A DNA stretch of 64,000 bases from Nitrosomonas sp. (GCA_020446045.1 JAGRFM010000129.1:1-64000); one strand, 5' to 3'. Positions 37,501-47,488 are shown, numbered from the stretch's first letter. Translations and numbers: made by a program. Notes: generated by a model from the letters alone, not told the origin.

Positions 37501-38304
37501 TTATTCAACTCTCGCTTTAGCGCGAAGTTCCTGCACAAACGCGGCAAATTCACGCTGCAACACACGTTGCTGCATGTTCATTTTCACTTCATCAAACGAT
37601 GGAACATCCATTGCACGTGTATCCAGCAGTTCGATAACATGCCATCCAAAATTGGTATGCACCGGATCATCGGTAATCTTGCCTTTCAGCAGATTCGCCA
37701 GTGCTTCCGCAAACGGCCTTACATACGCAGCCGATGGACTCCAGTTCAATTCCCCGCCACTGGCTTTACTGCCTTCATCCAATGATTTTTCAGCCGCTAT
37801 TTTGGCAAAATCCCCGCCTTTTTTCAAACTGGCGATAATATCCCGCGCATCGCTTTCCTTTTCCACCAGAATATGACGTGCTTTATATTCCTTATCACCC
37901 ATCTGGATTTTCAACATGTCGTATTCTCTTCTTAATGTTTCGTCGCTTACTTTATTATTTTCAATATAATCTGCCTGGAACGCCCGAATGATTGCGGCTT
38001 GTTTGGCAATCTCGATTTGAGCAATCACATCGGGATCTTTGTCCAGTCCTTTTTTAACCGCTTCCTGCACCAGAATTTCTTCGGTAATCAGATTCTCTCT
38101 AAGCCCTTTTCTGAGCTCGGGACCATCTTCCTGGCCTTGCATTACACTTGCTTTGACCATAAAATCAAGTCGCGACTGAGGAATCGAAACGCCATTCACA
38201 ACCGCCATGGTTCCTGCAGATTGCGCCTGTGCAGTTATGGCAGTCAAGGTTAAAAGGCTCAAAGAACCGATAATCAAAAATTGCGATAATCTAGCTAAAT
38301 GCAT
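37501..38304 (-). CDS. Periplasmic parvulin-type peptidyl-prolyl isomerase
   Basis: The 267-residue precursor has a Sec signal (SQFLIIGSLSLLTLTAITAQ, cut near AQA-QSAG). A SurA-like N-terminal helical region follows, then a PpiC/parvulin domain from about residue 140 (KARHILVEKESDARDIIASL, GGELNWSPSAAYVRPFAEAL, and TNFGWHVIELLDTR). Such proteins speed proline isomerisation and chaperone outer-membrane proteins in the periplasm. It belongs to the general PpiC family rather than to SurA itself, which is larger and has two parvulin domains. Confidence 0.9.
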   Translation of the reverse strand: MHLARLSQFLIIGSLSLLTLTAITAQAQSAGTMAVVNGVSIPQSRLDFMVKASVMQGQEDGPELRKGLRENLITEEILVQEAVKKGLDKDPDVIAQIEIAKQAAIIRAFQADYIENNKVSDETLRREYDMLKIQMGDKEYKARHILVEKESDARDIIASLKKGGDFAKIAAEKSLDEGSKASGGELNWSPSAAYVRPFAEALANLLKGKITDDPVHTNFGWHVIELLDTRAMDVPSFDEVKMNMQQRVLQREFAAFVQELRAKARVE

Positions 38305-38396
38305 AGAATTTCCTTTCTGAATAATTTGGTTAAAAAACTGACAGCAAGTATACGCTTTAAAATAGCTATGTTACAAACAAATATGTATTAATTCAC

Positions 38397-38699
38397 TTAC
38401 TCAGGAAAAACTTTTTTGAAAGGCTTAACTGTCACGTTGCTATAAACACCGGCCGCCACGTAAGGATCTGCATCAGCCCACGTTCTCGCCGCTTCCAGCG
38501 ATTCGAATTCAGCCACGATCAAGCTGCCCGAAAATCCCGCCACCCCCGGATCCGGGCTGTCAATTGATGGAAAAGGTCCTGCCAACAGCAATCGACCTTC
38601 ACTTTGCAGCTGCCGTAATCGCTCGAGATGCGCCGATCTGACAGACAATCTTCGGTCAAGACTATCAGCAACATCCTCCCCCATAATGACGTACAACAT
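38397..38699 (-). CDS. YciI family protein
   Basis: The 100-residue protein ([20 protein letters not shown] start) matches the YciI dimeric ferredoxin-like fold, with the conserved His in [20 protein letters not shown] and Asp in the [13 protein letters not shown] segment. The biochemical role is not established for most members; some relatives act as dehydrochlorinases or hydrolases. It sits 4 bases after yciB, a frequent pairing in proteobacteria, so the two are probably one transcript. Confidence 0.9.
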   Translation of the reverse strand: MLYVIMGEDVADSLDRRLSVRSAHLERLRQLQSEGRLLLAGPFPSIDSPDPGVAGFSGSLIVAEFESLEAARTWADADPYVAAGVYSNVTVKPFKKVFPE

Positions 38700-38703
38700 G
38701 ATC

Positions 38704-39315
38704 TCAGTCCTTATCCGTTTTGTGATTAACTTCTTCCTGATTCAACACAGGTGTTTCATCAGTGCGTTGCGCCGTTGTAACGGGCGCCACGGTATTTAAG
38801 TGTTTATTGAGCATGAAAACCTGGGCAATGACAAACACCAGCATTAATCCCATTGAACCAAACAATTTGAAATTAACCCAGGTATCAAGGGAAAAATTGA
38901 ATGCGATATACAAATTAATCAAACCCATGAAGAGAAAGAAGGCAACCCAACTGAGATTGAGCCTTTTCCACACCAAATCCGGTAACGTAATTTGCTTTTC
39001 AAGCATAGCGCGAATAAGATTTTTCCCAAAAAACAAGCTTGCCGCCCACAAAACGCCTGCAAACAACCAGTAAAGCACGGTTGGTTTCCATTTAATAAAT
39101 GTTTCGTCCTGGAAAGCCAGTGTTGCGCCACCAAAAAGCACAATAACCGCCAGACTGATCCACATCATCTTATCCACCTTGCGATGCTTCAACCACATCC
39201 AGCCGACTTGAAAAAGCGTTGCACCGATTGCCACACCCGTTGCAACAAAAATATCATACGCATAATAAGCGATGAAAAAAAGAATGACCGGAAACAATTC
39301 AAATAAAGATTTCAT
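38704..39315 (-). CDS. yciB: Inner-membrane septation protein YciB/IspZ
   Basis: The 203-residue integral membrane protein starts [20 protein letters not shown] and has about five membrane helices. Family blocks include [20 protein letters not shown] and [17 protein letters not shown]. The hydrophilic C-terminus ([20 protein letters not shown]) is a little longer than usual. YciB is linked to cell-envelope synthesis and septation in other bacteria. It lies 25 bases after the rubredoxin reductase stop and just before yciI. Confidence 0.92.
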   Translation of the reverse strand: MKSLFELFPVILFFIAYYAYDIFVATGVAIGATLFQVGWMWLKHRKVDKMMWISLAVIVLFGGATLAFQDETFIKWKPTVLYWLFAGVLWAASLFFGKNLIRAMLEKQITLPDLVWKRLNLSWVAFFLFMGLINLYIAFNFSLDTWVNFKLFGSMGLMLVFVIAQVFMLNKHLNTVAPVTTAQRTDETPVLNQEEVNHKTDKD

Positions 39316-39340
39316 ACTTTGATATCGCTCGCGGTATTTA

Positions 39341-40492
39341 TCATTCCAGAACAGCCGGTAATTGCGCCGTCAATGCGATTTTCTCCGCCACGGCCTTACC
39401 CAGCAATGCAAACCCAAGCAGACTACCGGTGCTGTCTTTAAAGAGTGCTTTTATGCCATCTTCTATCGCCTCGATTTCCCACTCCCCCGCTTTTCCGGCT
39501 TCCGGCGGAGAAACGATTGTTGGGCAAGCCGGCGTCTTCACCATGACCGGCATTGCCGGATAATGGACGGGCGTATCACTGCCATTCAGCGTTGCCGCCA
39601 AAGCTCGCGCCGCATGAGTAATCGGCATTACAAACGGCAGCACTTTACCCGCCACCTCGGCACAGTCGCCCAATGCAAAAATATGGGCATCGCTGGTCTG
39701 AAGCAATCGATTGACCACAATTCCCCGGTTGACTTGCAGGCCGGCTTCCTGCGCCATTTTGATTCGAGGATTGAGACCTACTGAAGATAAAACAATATTC
39801 GAATCAATCGCGGCGCCATTTTCCAGCATCAAACGCAATTGTTCTCCAGCGTAATCGACAGACTTAACGGATGCATTAAAATGGAACGTTATACCTAATG
39901 CCCCCAGTTTTTGTTGCAAAAATGCTCCCGCATCCGGTGGCAAAAGCCTTCCCAATGGTTGTGCGGCAATGTCAACGACATTAACCTGATAACCGGTCGC
40001 AGCCAGATCATTGGCAAACTCACAGCCAATCAAACCGGCTCCGATAATAGCAACCGATTTTTTGTCCACCAAAAGATCGCGAAAAATTCTGTAATCGTCA
40101 ATATCATTGACGGTTACAATTTTTTCAGCACCCTGACCTTCAAATGGCAGCCGTATCTGCTCGGCGCCTATTGCCAGAACGAGCTTTTCATAACCCAGTT
40201 GTTCACGATTATTCAAAGTAATCATTCGGTTTTGCTTATCGATCGATACAACCTGGCAATTCGGACGTATGGCTATATCCAGCTGCCCAGCCATTTTTAC
40301 CGCGTCACCATTAATAATCGAATCAGGTGTTTTACCTGTCGACAAGGCATTGGACAACATCGGTTTTGAATAAAAATCGGCACGATTGTCTGACAACAGA
40401 AGTACGGGCCGTTCTGCATCCAGCTTGCGCAACTCACGCGCAACGGCATAACCGGCAAGCCCGCTGCCTATTATGATTATCGATTTTGTCAT
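39341..40492 (-). CDS. Rubredoxin-NAD(P)+ reductase
   Basis: The 383-residue flavoprotein has two dinucleotide-binding motifs: FAD site [20 protein letters not shown] at the N-terminus and NAD site [20 protein letters not shown] near residue 150. The C-terminal FAD block is [20 protein letters not shown]. It transfers electrons from NAD(P)H to rubredoxin. The rubredoxin gene ends three bases upstream on the same strand, so the pair forms an operon. The final electron acceptor (for example an oxygen or alkane enzyme) is not in the window. Confidence 0.93.
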   Translation of the reverse strand: MTKSIIIIGSGLAGYAVARELRKLDAERPVLLLSDNRADFYSKPMLSNALSTGKTPDSIINGDAVKMAGQLDIAIRPNCQVVSIDKQNRMITLNNREQLGYEKLVLAIGAEQIRLPFEGQGAEKIVTVNDIDDYRIFRDLLVDKKSVAIIGAGLIGCEFANDLAATGYQVNVVDIAAQPLGRLLPPDAGAFLQQKLGALGITFHFNASVKSVDYAGEQLRLMLENGAAIDSNIVLSSVGLNPRIKMAQEAGLQVNRGIVVNRLLQTSDAHIFALGDCAEVAGKVLPFVMPITHAARALAATLNGSDTPVHYPAMPVMVKTPACPTIVSPPEAGKAGEWEIEAIEDGIKALFKDSTGSLLGFALLGKAVAEKIALTAQLPAVLE

Positions 40493-40495
40493 CTG

Positions 40496-40660
40496 TTACA
40501 ACTCCACCATTTCAAAATCCACTTTACTGACACCACATTCCGGGCAGGCCCAGCTATCCGGAACATCTTCCCATCGTGTTCCGGCTGCAATACCATGCGC
40601 CACATCTCCAACCGATTCATCATAAATGAAACCGCAAATGTTACATTGATATTTTTTCAT
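40496..40660 (-). CDS. Rubredoxin
   Basis: This short gene encodes 54 residues: MKKYQCNICGFIYDESVGDV, then HGIAAGTRWEDVPDSWACPE and CGVSKVDFEMVEL. The two C-x2-C-G pairs (CNICG and CPECG) bind one iron, and length and aromatic residues match classical rubredoxin. It carries one electron from the adjacent reductase. A miniature transposon-like element ends 22 bases upstream of its ATG, so its promoter is either within that short stretch or inside the element. Confidence 0.95.
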   Translation of the reverse strand: MKKYQCNICGFIYDESVGDVAHGIAAGTRWEDVPDSWACPECGVSKVDFEMVEL

Positions 40661-40682
40661 ACTATTTTCTTTTTGCTATTTA

Positions 40683-40952
40683 GGGGGTGTCGTCATGTGT
40701 TATGTGCATTTATGCGTGTGCAGATTTTTGATGAATGTTTGTGAAAAGTGCGCAGGACATAGCCTTAGCTATGTACAAGTACCTTGAACAAGCAGGCGCA
40801 AAAATACGCCGCGCCCTTCGGGTTTGCTTTTCGAACAAAATTATCGTTGTTTTTGCACCTTGAATATGCTTTAGCATGTCCTGCGGACCAAAAACTTGAT
40901 TCTTTTGCCCGAAAAACAAACAGGATTGTACATAACACATAGCGACGCTTCC
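40683..40952. mobile_element. TA-flanked 270 bp MITE-like element
   Basis: Terminal inverted repeats of 26 bases (20 match) bound the element: one end at 40683-40708 containing ATGTGTTATGTGCA, the other at 40927-40952 containing TGTACATAACACAT. Both ends are flanked by TA, the target duplication typical of IS630/Tc1-type transposition. Small frames inside do not resemble proteins. It is not related to the ~240 bp family. It lies between rubredoxin and mlaA. Confidence 0.8.
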
Positions 40953-41024
40953 TAATACTAAGCAATTCAACAATTACAAAAGATCTTTAGTTTATCTCTG
41001 AATAAATCAAACCGCAAAAAAACA

Positions 41025-41062
41025 CTGCCTTTCTGCAATCTAACAGGATTGCAGAAAGGCAG
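41025..41062 (-). terminator. Terminator after mlaA
   Basis: CTGCCTTTCTGCAATC and GATTGCAGAAAGGCAG form a perfect 16-base-pair stem with a 6-base loop, 39 bases past the mlaA stop. The minus strand carries only a weak T-rich tail. Confidence 0.8.
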
Positions 41063-41101
41063 CATTAATTCCTAAATTTAAAAAAATCTTTTCAAACGCA
41101 A

Positions 41102-41869
41102 TCAGTCTTTCAGGTCAACATCTTCATTGTTTACGAGACTTTCACGCCGCTGAAAATACGCATCCCGCACAAATTCATATTTATCAAGCGCTGCTTCTTC
41201 CAGTGTTTTATCGACATCCAGTAATTGTGCACGCGTATCGAGCGCCATCCCCGCTGCAACCGGTGTACGCACCGCGATATTGTTTGCCACAGGAATATAT
41301 CTCAAATAAGCAATTGTGGTTACGGGATGAAGCGCCAGACTGTCAACCCCCATACCAACAGCATCGCGTATTGAACTTGGCCCAACAAACGGAATAACAA
41401 GATATGGCCCGCTGCCTACACCATAACGCCCCAACGTTTGTCCAAAATCCTCATTTCGTTTACTGATTTTAAGATCACTGGCCTGGCTAATATCACTGGC
41501 TATATCAATCATGCCAAACACACCAAATGTTGTGTTAATCAATACGCGTGTCGCACTGGCCGCAGCACTTTCAAAATTCAGCTGCAATAACGAATTAGCC
41601 GTTACCACCACATCATCGGCGTTGGAAAAAACGTTACCCGCTATCATAACCAGCGGCGCAGGCACATATTTCTTATAGCTTCTGGCAACCGGTTCGATAA
41701 ACTTTTCATCAACAAATTCATTGAATTCAAAAACCGAGCGATTCATGGATTCAAATGGATCTTGTGATGCGCCATTATTGACCTTCGTTGAGGCACACCC
41801 TGTCAAAAAAATAATAATGCCTAGCAATCCTGACAGGAAGAGTGTTTTTGAGTGTGCGAAATTAATCAT
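41102..41869 (-). CDS. mlaA: Outer-membrane lipoprotein MlaA (VacJ)
   Basis: From ATG 41867-41869 the precursor is 255 residues with a lipoprotein signal ending FLTGC (Cys near residue 25). Family blocks are DPFESMNRSVFEFNEFVDEK, VLINTTFGVFGMIDIASD, DFGQTLGRYGVGSGPYLVIP and FVGPSSIRDAVG. MlaA removes misplaced phospholipids from the outer leaflet of the outer membrane and passes them to MlaC. An upstream TTG could add two residues, but the ATG is preferred. The other mla genes are not adjacent. Confidence 0.95.
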   Translation of the reverse strand: MINFAHSKTLFLSGLLGIIIFLTGCASTKVNNGASQDPFESMNRSVFEFNEFVDEKFIEPVARSYKKYVPAPLVMIAGNVFSNADDVVVTANSLLQLNFESAAASATRVLINTTFGVFGMIDIASDISQASDLKISKRNEDFGQTLGRYGVGSGPYLVIPFVGPSSIRDAVGMGVDSLALHPVTTIAYLRYIPVANNIAVRTPVAAGMALDTRAQLLDVDKTLEEAALDKYEFVRDAYFQRRESLVNNEDVDLKD

Positions 41870-42116
41870 TATCAATTGTTCTTATAAAACGTTAACGGGA
41901 TGTTGCCATATTTACGCGATTGATTCAATAAAATAAAAATTTGTTACAATTTTGATTTTACTGAATCCTAAGAAATCACGACATTTCACTCAGAAGCTTT
42001 ATAACATTTCAATATCGGATCTTGTCAGTTCACGATGCTATCAATCAATATATCTGCACACTACTTTCACTGTATTATCGCTTTTAAAAATGACAAATAA
42101 TAAGGGAGACTTACGA

Positions 42117-42704
42117 ATGCAATCCATATTCAAGAAAAAATGGCTGGTACTGATTTTTATGCTTCCTTTTGTAACGGGTTGCGTACCCTTAACAGCTATC
42201 GGCATTGGTGCAGGAGCGGGTACCGGTGCAGTTGTATCTGAAGACCGCAGAACAAGCGGAATGTTCATTGAAGACGAAGCCATTGAGATCAAAAGTTCGA
42301 GACGTCTATATGAACAATTAGGCAATCAAGTGCATATCAACGTTACCAGCTTCAACCGTATCGTCCTGCTAACCGGTGAGACTCCCAGCCAGGACATCAA
42401 AGAAGAAGCCACCCGCCTGGCTCGCAGTATTGCCAATGTGCGTAACGTCATCAATGAAATCACTATCGGTGAAAAAAGCACCATGTCTTCACGCAGCAGA
42501 GATACGTTTATCACTTCAAAAGTTAAAAGCCGCTTTCTGACATCGGGAAAATTTCAGATCAATCATATCAAAGTGATTACCGAAAAGGGCGTTGTCTTTC
42601 TGCTCGGCATGGTCAAAAGAGCCGAGGCGGATAGCGCAACAGAAATCGCCAGCTCAACCGCAGGTGTTTCCCGTGTGGTAAAAGCTTTCGAATACCTGGA
42701 TTGA
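42117..42704 (+). CDS. BON-domain lipoprotein, DolP/YraP-like
   Basis: The ATG at 42117 follows an AGGGAG site and gives 195 residues; the longer upstream reading is not supported. A lipoprotein signal ends FVTGC (Cys near residue 21), then a Gly-rich stretch IGIGAGAGTGAVVSEDRRTS. Two BON domains follow (about residues 48-115 and 122-192), with VHINVTSFNRIVLLTGE and KVITEKGVVFLLGMV cores. DolP proteins bind anionic phospholipids and support outer-membrane integrity. The placement beside mlaA, on the opposite strand, fits an envelope role. Confidence 0.9.
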   Translation: MQSIFKKKWLVLIFMLPFVTGCVPLTAIGIGAGAGTGAVVSEDRRTSGMFIEDEAIEIKSSRRLYEQLGNQVHINVTSFNRIVLLTGETPSQDIKEEATRLARSIANVRNVINEITIGEKSTMSSRSRDTFITSKVKSRFLTSGKFQINHIKVITEKGVVFLLGMVKRAEADSATEIASSTAGVSRVVKAFEYLD

Positions 42705-42800
42705 CAACCAAGATAAGACGGAAATTGTTCGCGTATGACATTCTCGAGCTGCGGTAAATTTTCGTCGACAGAAAGTTTCAACTCGGAACAAAACAACAAC

Positions 42801-44168
42801 ATGCTACCGGTAGATTTCGTTGCAGCCTTACGCGGCACTTTCCCGTCAGAACGTCTTTATACAGATCCTGTCGACTGCTATACCTATGCCTACGATAACA
42901 GCAGGAAGTTCTGCCCACCGCATGCAGTTATCTTCCCATTAACGATTGAAGAAATATGCACCGCTGTTGTATTGTGCAATCAATACAAAATACCACTGGT
43001 ACCCCGTGGTCGTGGCACAGGTACAGCGGGCGGCAGCTTACCCGAACGGGGCGGAATAGCATTATCGCTGGAACGTATGATCAACATCCTTGCTGTCGAC
43101 CCGGCCAATCGCGTTATCGTTGCCGAACCAGGCGTTTTAAACCAAACCATACAGGATACTGCCAAACCCTACGGCTTTTTCTGGCCGCCTGATCCTTCAA
43201 GCGCCATGTATTGCAGTATTGGCGGCAACATAGCCACCAGTGCAGGCGGTCCGCATGCCGTTAAGTACGGCACGACACGCGATCATATATTAGGTCTAAA
43301 AGCGGTTACCGGCGCGGGAAATATCATCAAAACCGGTTGTTACACCACCAAGGGCGTTGTCGGCTATGATTTGACGCGTTTATTGGTCGGTTCGGAAGGA
43401 ACACTTGCCATTATCGCTGAAGCCACATTGAAATTGACCGCACTACCGGCTGTAACTGAAGGCATCACTGCTTATTTTAAGGACTTAAACAGTTGTACCG
43501 AGGCCATCGTAAAAATCATGTCCCTCGCTCAATTACCCAGCGCATTGGAATTTCTCGATTCCGGTTCATTAAAACTCATTCAAAACCGTTACCCTGACAT
43601 GTTGCCGCCGGATGCTAATACCATGCTCATGATTGAAGTCGACGGATCACAAGGCGAAATCCAACATACCGTTGCCAGCATCCTGAATACCTGTCGAACG
43701 ACCGGCCTTATCAACGCGAACAAAACAAAAAATACCGCAGAACTCTGGAAAGCTCGCAAGGCACTGTCACCACTGTTACGTGAAATCGCACCGAAAAAAA
43801 TTAATGAGGATGTCGTTGTTCCGGTCACAGCATTGCCCGAATTTCTGAACGAACTGACTTGCCTAACTAACCACTATCAAATCGCCAATGTCAATTTCGG
43901 CCATGCCGGCAATGGTAATATTCATGTTAATCTCTTGATTGATCCGGATAATCCGGACGAAGTACATCGCGCCGGGCAATGTCTGGATCAAATCTTTGAT
44001 CTTGTGATTCGCTTGAATGGCACATTATCCGGGGAACATGGCATAGGCAGTGAAAAGCGCGCGTTTATCGAAAAAGAAATTGACGAGCCCACATTGACAC
44101 TGATGAAAGATCTCAAGCAATTGTTCGATCCCAATAATATCCTGAACCCTGGAAAGCTCTTTCCTTAA
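42801..44168 (+). CDS. FAD-linked oxidase, GlcD/D-lactate dehydrogenase type
   Basis: Starting at ATG 42801 (MLPVDFVAALRGTFPSERLY) the protein is 455 residues; an ATG at 42735 would add 22 polar residues and cannot be excluded. The FAD-binding PCMH domain shows PLVPRGRGTGTAGGSLPERG and GYDLTRLLVGSEGTLAIIAE. The C-terminal domain has the diagnostic GHAGNGNIHVN, LSGEHGIGSEKRAF and FDPNNILNPGKLFP. Members oxidise glycolate, D-lactate or similar 2-hydroxy acids. The glcE and glcF partners are absent here, so a stand-alone 2-hydroxyacid dehydrogenase is likely. Confidence 0.92.
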   Translation: MLPVDFVAALRGTFPSERLYTDPVDCYTYAYDNSRKFCPPHAVIFPLTIEEICTAVVLCNQYKIPLVPRGRGTGTAGGSLPERGGIALSLERMINILAVDPANRVIVAEPGVLNQTIQDTAKPYGFFWPPDPSSAMYCSIGGNIATSAGGPHAVKYGTTRDHILGLKAVTGAGNIIKTGCYTTKGVVGYDLTRLLVGSEGTLAIIAEATLKLTALPAVTEGITAYFKDLNSCTEAIVKIMSLAQLPSALEFLDSGSLKLIQNRYPDMLPPDANTMLMIEVDGSQGEIQHTVASILNTCRTTGLINANKTKNTAELWKARKALSPLLREIAPKKINEDVVVPVTALPEFLNELTCLTNHYQIANVNFGHAGNGNIHVNLLIDPDNPDEVHRAGQCLDQIFDLVIRLNGTLSGEHGIGSEKRAFIEKEIDEPTLTLMKDLKQLFDPNNILNPGKLFP

Positions 44169-44309
44169 AACAAAATTATTCATTTTCCATTTGGATTGGT
44201 CATTCAAGGGCGCACGTTTTATAATCCTAACACGCAAAAAACATAATATTTCAGATTAGTGCTATTTCAATTGGGATCAAACAAAACTGCATAACATGCA
44301 GCTAACACT

Positions 44310-45512
44310 ATGAATCATAATCTCAAACTTCTGCAGCCGTATCCTTTTCAAAAACTAAAAAAATTATTGCAAGGCATTCCACGAAACACATCGCTGAAAC
44401 CCATCGATCTGCATATCGGCGAACCTAAACACACCACGCCGGATTTTATTCGTCAAACCATGATTAATCACTTGGGTGGTTTGGCCAATTATCCAACAAC
44501 ACAAGGTACGCCAGCCCTGCGTGAAAGCATTGCAAACTGGCTGATGCAACGCTATCAATTGCCAACGATTAGCCCCGAAACCGAGATCATTCCGGTCAAC
44601 GGCAGTAGAGAAGCGCTGTTTTCATTTGCTCAAGCCGTTATTGATTCAACAAATAATAAATCGCCCATTGTCATTTGCCCCAATCCATTTTATCAAATTT
44701 ATGAAGGCGCCGCTTTTCTGGCTGGCGCCCAGCCAGAATTTATCAATACCGTAGCGGAAAACGATTTCCGTATGGATTATTCGCAACTTTCCGACGATGT
44801 CTGGAAACAGGCACAACTGGTTTATGTCTGCACTCCGAGCAACCCAACAGGCAATGTCATGACATTAACCGATTGGGAACAGCTCTTTGAATTGTCCGAC
44901 CGTCACCATTTTGTTATTGCATCCGATGAATGCTACTCGGAAATCTATCTTAACGAAGACAATCCGCCGCTTGGCGCACTGGAAGCAGCGAACCGGTTAG
45001 GAAGGAGCGGCTTTCCACGTTTGGTCGTTTTCAATAGCCTGTCCAAGCGATCGAACGTTCCCGGATTACGTTCAGGATACGTAGCCGGCGACGCACAAAT
45101 TTTGAACAAATATTTACTCTATCGCACGTATCATGGGTGTGCCATGAATCCTGTATCCCAAGCCGCCAGCATCGCCGCCTGGAACGATGAAAAACATGTG
45201 AAGGAAAACAGAAGCTTATATCGGAAAAAATTTTCCCATGCTCAAAATTCCATGCGTGACAACCTGCGTATTCGAATACCGGACGCCAGTTTTTACTTGT
45301 GGGCACATACACCAATCAGCGATACGGAATTCACCAAACGATTATACGGCGATTATAATATTACTGTTTTACCTGGCAGCTATCTGGGGCGTGACGCCCG
45401 CGGCGTAAATCCGGGGGAGAATTTTGTACGTATTGCGCTGGTTGCATCATTAGATGAATGCAAGGAAGCTATCGAACGCATTAATAACTTGCTAGACAAT
45501 CTGAATTTATAA
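44310..45512 (+). CDS. dapC: Succinyldiaminopimelate transaminase
   Basis: The 400-residue class I/II aminotransferase has IDLHIGEPKHTTPDFIRQTM near the start and the PLP-lysine site LVVFNSLSKRSNVPGLRSGY near residue 248. The usual VYVCTPSNPTGNV (Asn) and FVIASDECYSEIY (Asp, Tyr) blocks and a C-terminal FVRIALVA Arg are present. It fits the betaproteobacterial DapC that forms N-succinyl-LL-diaminopimelate. The dapD gene for the preceding step follows 30 bases downstream, supporting this specific assignment over general aminotransferases. Confidence 0.92.
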   Translation: MNHNLKLLQPYPFQKLKKLLQGIPRNTSLKPIDLHIGEPKHTTPDFIRQTMINHLGGLANYPTTQGTPALRESIANWLMQRYQLPTISPETEIIPVNGSREALFSFAQAVIDSTNNKSPIVICPNPFYQIYEGAAFLAGAQPEFINTVAENDFRMDYSQLSDDVWKQAQLVYVCTPSNPTGNVMTLTDWEQLFELSDRHHFVIASDECYSEIYLNEDNPPLGALEAANRLGRSGFPRLVVFNSLSKRSNVPGLRSGYVAGDAQILNKYLLYRTYHGCAMNPVSQAASIAAWNDEKHVKENRSLYRKKFSHAQNSMRDNLRIRIPDASFYLWAHTPISDTEFTKRLYGDYNITVLPGSYLGRDARGVNPGENFVRIALVASLDECKEAIERINNLLDNLNL

Positions 45513-45542
45513 ATTAAATTTATCCAATAACTAGGAAACCAT

Positions 45543-46364
45543 ATGAACCAATTACAAACTACCATTGAAGACGCTTTCGACCGCCGTGCAGAAATAACGC
45601 CCCGCAATGTTGACGCCAATCTCAAAGAATCCATCACACAGGTTCTGAACATGCTCGACAGTGGCAAACTGCGGGTTGCCGAAAAAAAAGACGGCGACTG
45701 GGTAACCCACCAGTGGATCAAAAAAGCCGTACTGCTATCCTTCAGAATCGAAGATAACAATTTCATCAAAGGCGGCTTTTCCAACTATTACGACAAAGTC
45801 CCATCCAAATTTGCCGATTATAGCTCCCGCGATTTCAGGGACGGTGGTTTCCGCGTTGTACCGCCCGCTGCAGTACGCAAAGGCGCATTCATCGCTAATA
45901 ATGTCGTGCTCATGCCCTCATATGTGAATATCGGCGCCTACGTTGACGAAGGCACGATGGTGGATACCTGGGCAACTGTAGGTTCTTGCGCGCAAATCGG
46001 GAAAAATGTACATCTTTCAGGCGGCGTAGGGATTGGCGGCGTACTCGAACCCATCCAGGCCAATCCAACCATCATCGGTGACAACTGCTTTATCGGTGCA
46101 CGCTCCGAAATCGTCGAAGGTGTTATCGTCGGAGAGGATTCCGTCATTTCGATGGGTGTCTATATTGGACAGAGCACCAAAATATACAACCGCGAAACCG
46201 GCGAGATATCCTATGGCCGTATCCCCCCGGGTTCTGTTGTGGTCTCCGGTAGCCTGCCATCAAAAAACGGCGAATACAGCCTATACTGCGCAGTCATTGT
46301 CAAACAGGTGGATGCCAAAACACGATCCAAAACAGGCATTAATGAATTGTTACGCGGCATTTGA
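45543..46364 (+). CDS. dapD: Tetrahydrodipicolinate N-succinyltransferase
   Basis: The 273-residue protein is the standard DapD length. After a helical N-domain comes a left-handed beta helix with hexapeptide repeats ([20 protein letters not shown], then [20 protein letters not shown]). The catalytic region [20 protein letters not shown] precedes the C-terminal strand. It succinylates tetrahydrodipicolinate using succinyl-CoA and works as a trimer. It is in an operon with dapC and probably with the glycosyltransferase after it. Confidence 0.97.
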   Translation: MNQLQTTIEDAFDRRAEITPRNVDANLKESITQVLNMLDSGKLRVAEKKDGDWVTHQWIKKAVLLSFRIEDNNFIKGGFSNYYDKVPSKFADYSSRDFRDGGFRVVPPAAVRKGAFIANNVVLMPSYVNIGAYVDEGTMVDTWATVGSCAQIGKNVHLSGGVGIGGVLEPIQANPTIIGDNCFIGARSEIVEGVIVGEDSVISMGVYIGQSTKIYNRETGEISYGRIPPGSVVVSGSLPSKNGEYSLYCAVIVKQVDAKTRSKTGINELLRGI

Positions 46365-46400
46365 TATTGAATGAAATAGACATCACAACCGATTATTAAC

Positions 46401-47126
46401 ATGCATCTTTCTATCATCATTCCGGCATTCAATGAGGAACGTTTAATCACGCAGTGCCTGGAATCTGTTTCCGAATCACTGCTTGCTAATCAAAGACCGG
46501 ACTTCACCCATGAAGTTATTGTTGTTGACAATAATTCCACCGATAAAACAGGAGAACTGGCGCAATTATCCGGTGCTCAGGTTGTTTTCGAACCGATCAA
46601 CCAGATCAGCCGTGCCCGAAACGCCGGTGCGGCGGTTGCCAAAGGTGACTGGTTTTTATTTGTAGATGCAGACAGTCTGCTGAGCCCCGGCATGATTGCC
46701 GACATTCTTGCGCTTATTGATTCAAAAAAATACGTTGGTTGCGGCAGTCTGATGACTATGCCGGGCTCACACTGGTGGGGAACTGCCATTTTAAAAATGT
46801 GGGGCGCCGTATCGTTAACATTCCGCTGGGCATCGGGCGCACTTGTGGTTTGCCGCGCCGATGCGTTTCGCGAGGTAGGTGGATTCAATCAGGAATTATA
46901 TGCTGCCGACGAAATCCATCTGAGCGATTTGCTTAAAAAGTGGGGACGAAAACGGGGATTAAAATTTACTATTTTAAAACAGCATCCGCTGGTTACTTCC
47001 TCGCGAAAACTGGAGTTGTATTCGGGATGGGAAATGACCAAACAATTCTTCAAGGTAATGTTAAGCCCCTTCAGATCTCTGAAAAACAAAGACAAATTGC
47101 CCGTATGGTACGATGGAAGGCGTTAA
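46401..47126 (+). CDS. Glycosyltransferase family 2 protein
   Basis: The 241-residue GT-A fold protein starts MHLSIIIPAFNEERLITQCL and has EVIVVDNNSTDKTGELAQLS and the metal-binding DXD-like WFLFVDADSLLSPG near residue 92. FRWASGALVVCRADAFREVG follows near residue 140. The sugar donor and acceptor cannot be read from the sequence. A weakly hydrophobic C-terminal part has no clear membrane helix. It starts 36 bases after dapD; no other polysaccharide genes are adjacent, so its pathway is open. Confidence 0.88.
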   Translation: MHLSIIIPAFNEERLITQCLESVSESLLANQRPDFTHEVIVVDNNSTDKTGELAQLSGAQVVFEPINQISRARNAGAAVAKGDWFLFVDADSLLSPGMIADILALIDSKKYVGCGSLMTMPGSHWWGTAILKMWGAVSLTFRWASGALVVCRADAFREVGGFNQELYAADEIHLSDLLKKWGRKRGLKFTILKQHPLVTSSRKLELYSGWEMTKQFFKVMLSPFRSLKNKDKLPVWYDGRR

Positions 47127-47488
47127 TGAATCCAAATCTGTATATTCATTCGACATTTTCTTTTAGCGGGTAAAAGGTCAAATATATCAACTGATCTCTC
47201 AACTCAGAAACTTGCACTTATTATACGAATCCGCCGTTCATTTGGATCAAAATTGACTGAGATTTTCTGAACCAAAATACAGACGACACTTTCAAGGAAA
47301 TAGCAGGCTAAATACCCTTTAAGCATCATTTTCCAATTAAAAAATCAAACTAAACTACTAGGGACTGTTCTCAATTAGTGAATTATTTCTGTTCACTATT
47401 TGAGAACAGCCTCTAGTATATTCTAATAAAGCTCATAGATATCCGAACGTTAATAGCTTTATAAATCTAATCATAGAACGGGTATGTC
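47127..47488. other. Intergenic region with palindromic element
   Basis: This 362-base gap holds no tRNA or small gene that I can see. Apart from the 59-base palindrome at 47358-47416 it is AT-rich unique-looking sequence. A promoter for the gene at 47489 is expected in the last ~70 bases but is not clear. Confidence 0.4.
47358..47416. repeat. 59-base palindromic element with CTAG ends
   Basis: Two arms of about 26 bases (CTAGGGACTGTTCTCAATTA... and its reverse complement ...TTTGAGAACAGCCTCTAG) pair with few mismatches around a loop near TATTTC. CTAG stands at each end, compatible with a target duplication. It may be a tiny transposon-derived hairpin or a REP-like element; no second copy was found in this window. 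Confidence 0.65.

Noticed and set aside
40710..40973. Small minus-strand frames over the TA-flanked element
   Set aside because: They span the terminal repeats, resemble no protein, and their codons follow the repeat structure rather than a gene.
41858..41876. Fur-box-like GATAATGATTAAT in front of mlaA
   Set aside because: The match is formed by the start codons themselves (ATGATTAAT) and covers only part of the 19-base consensus.
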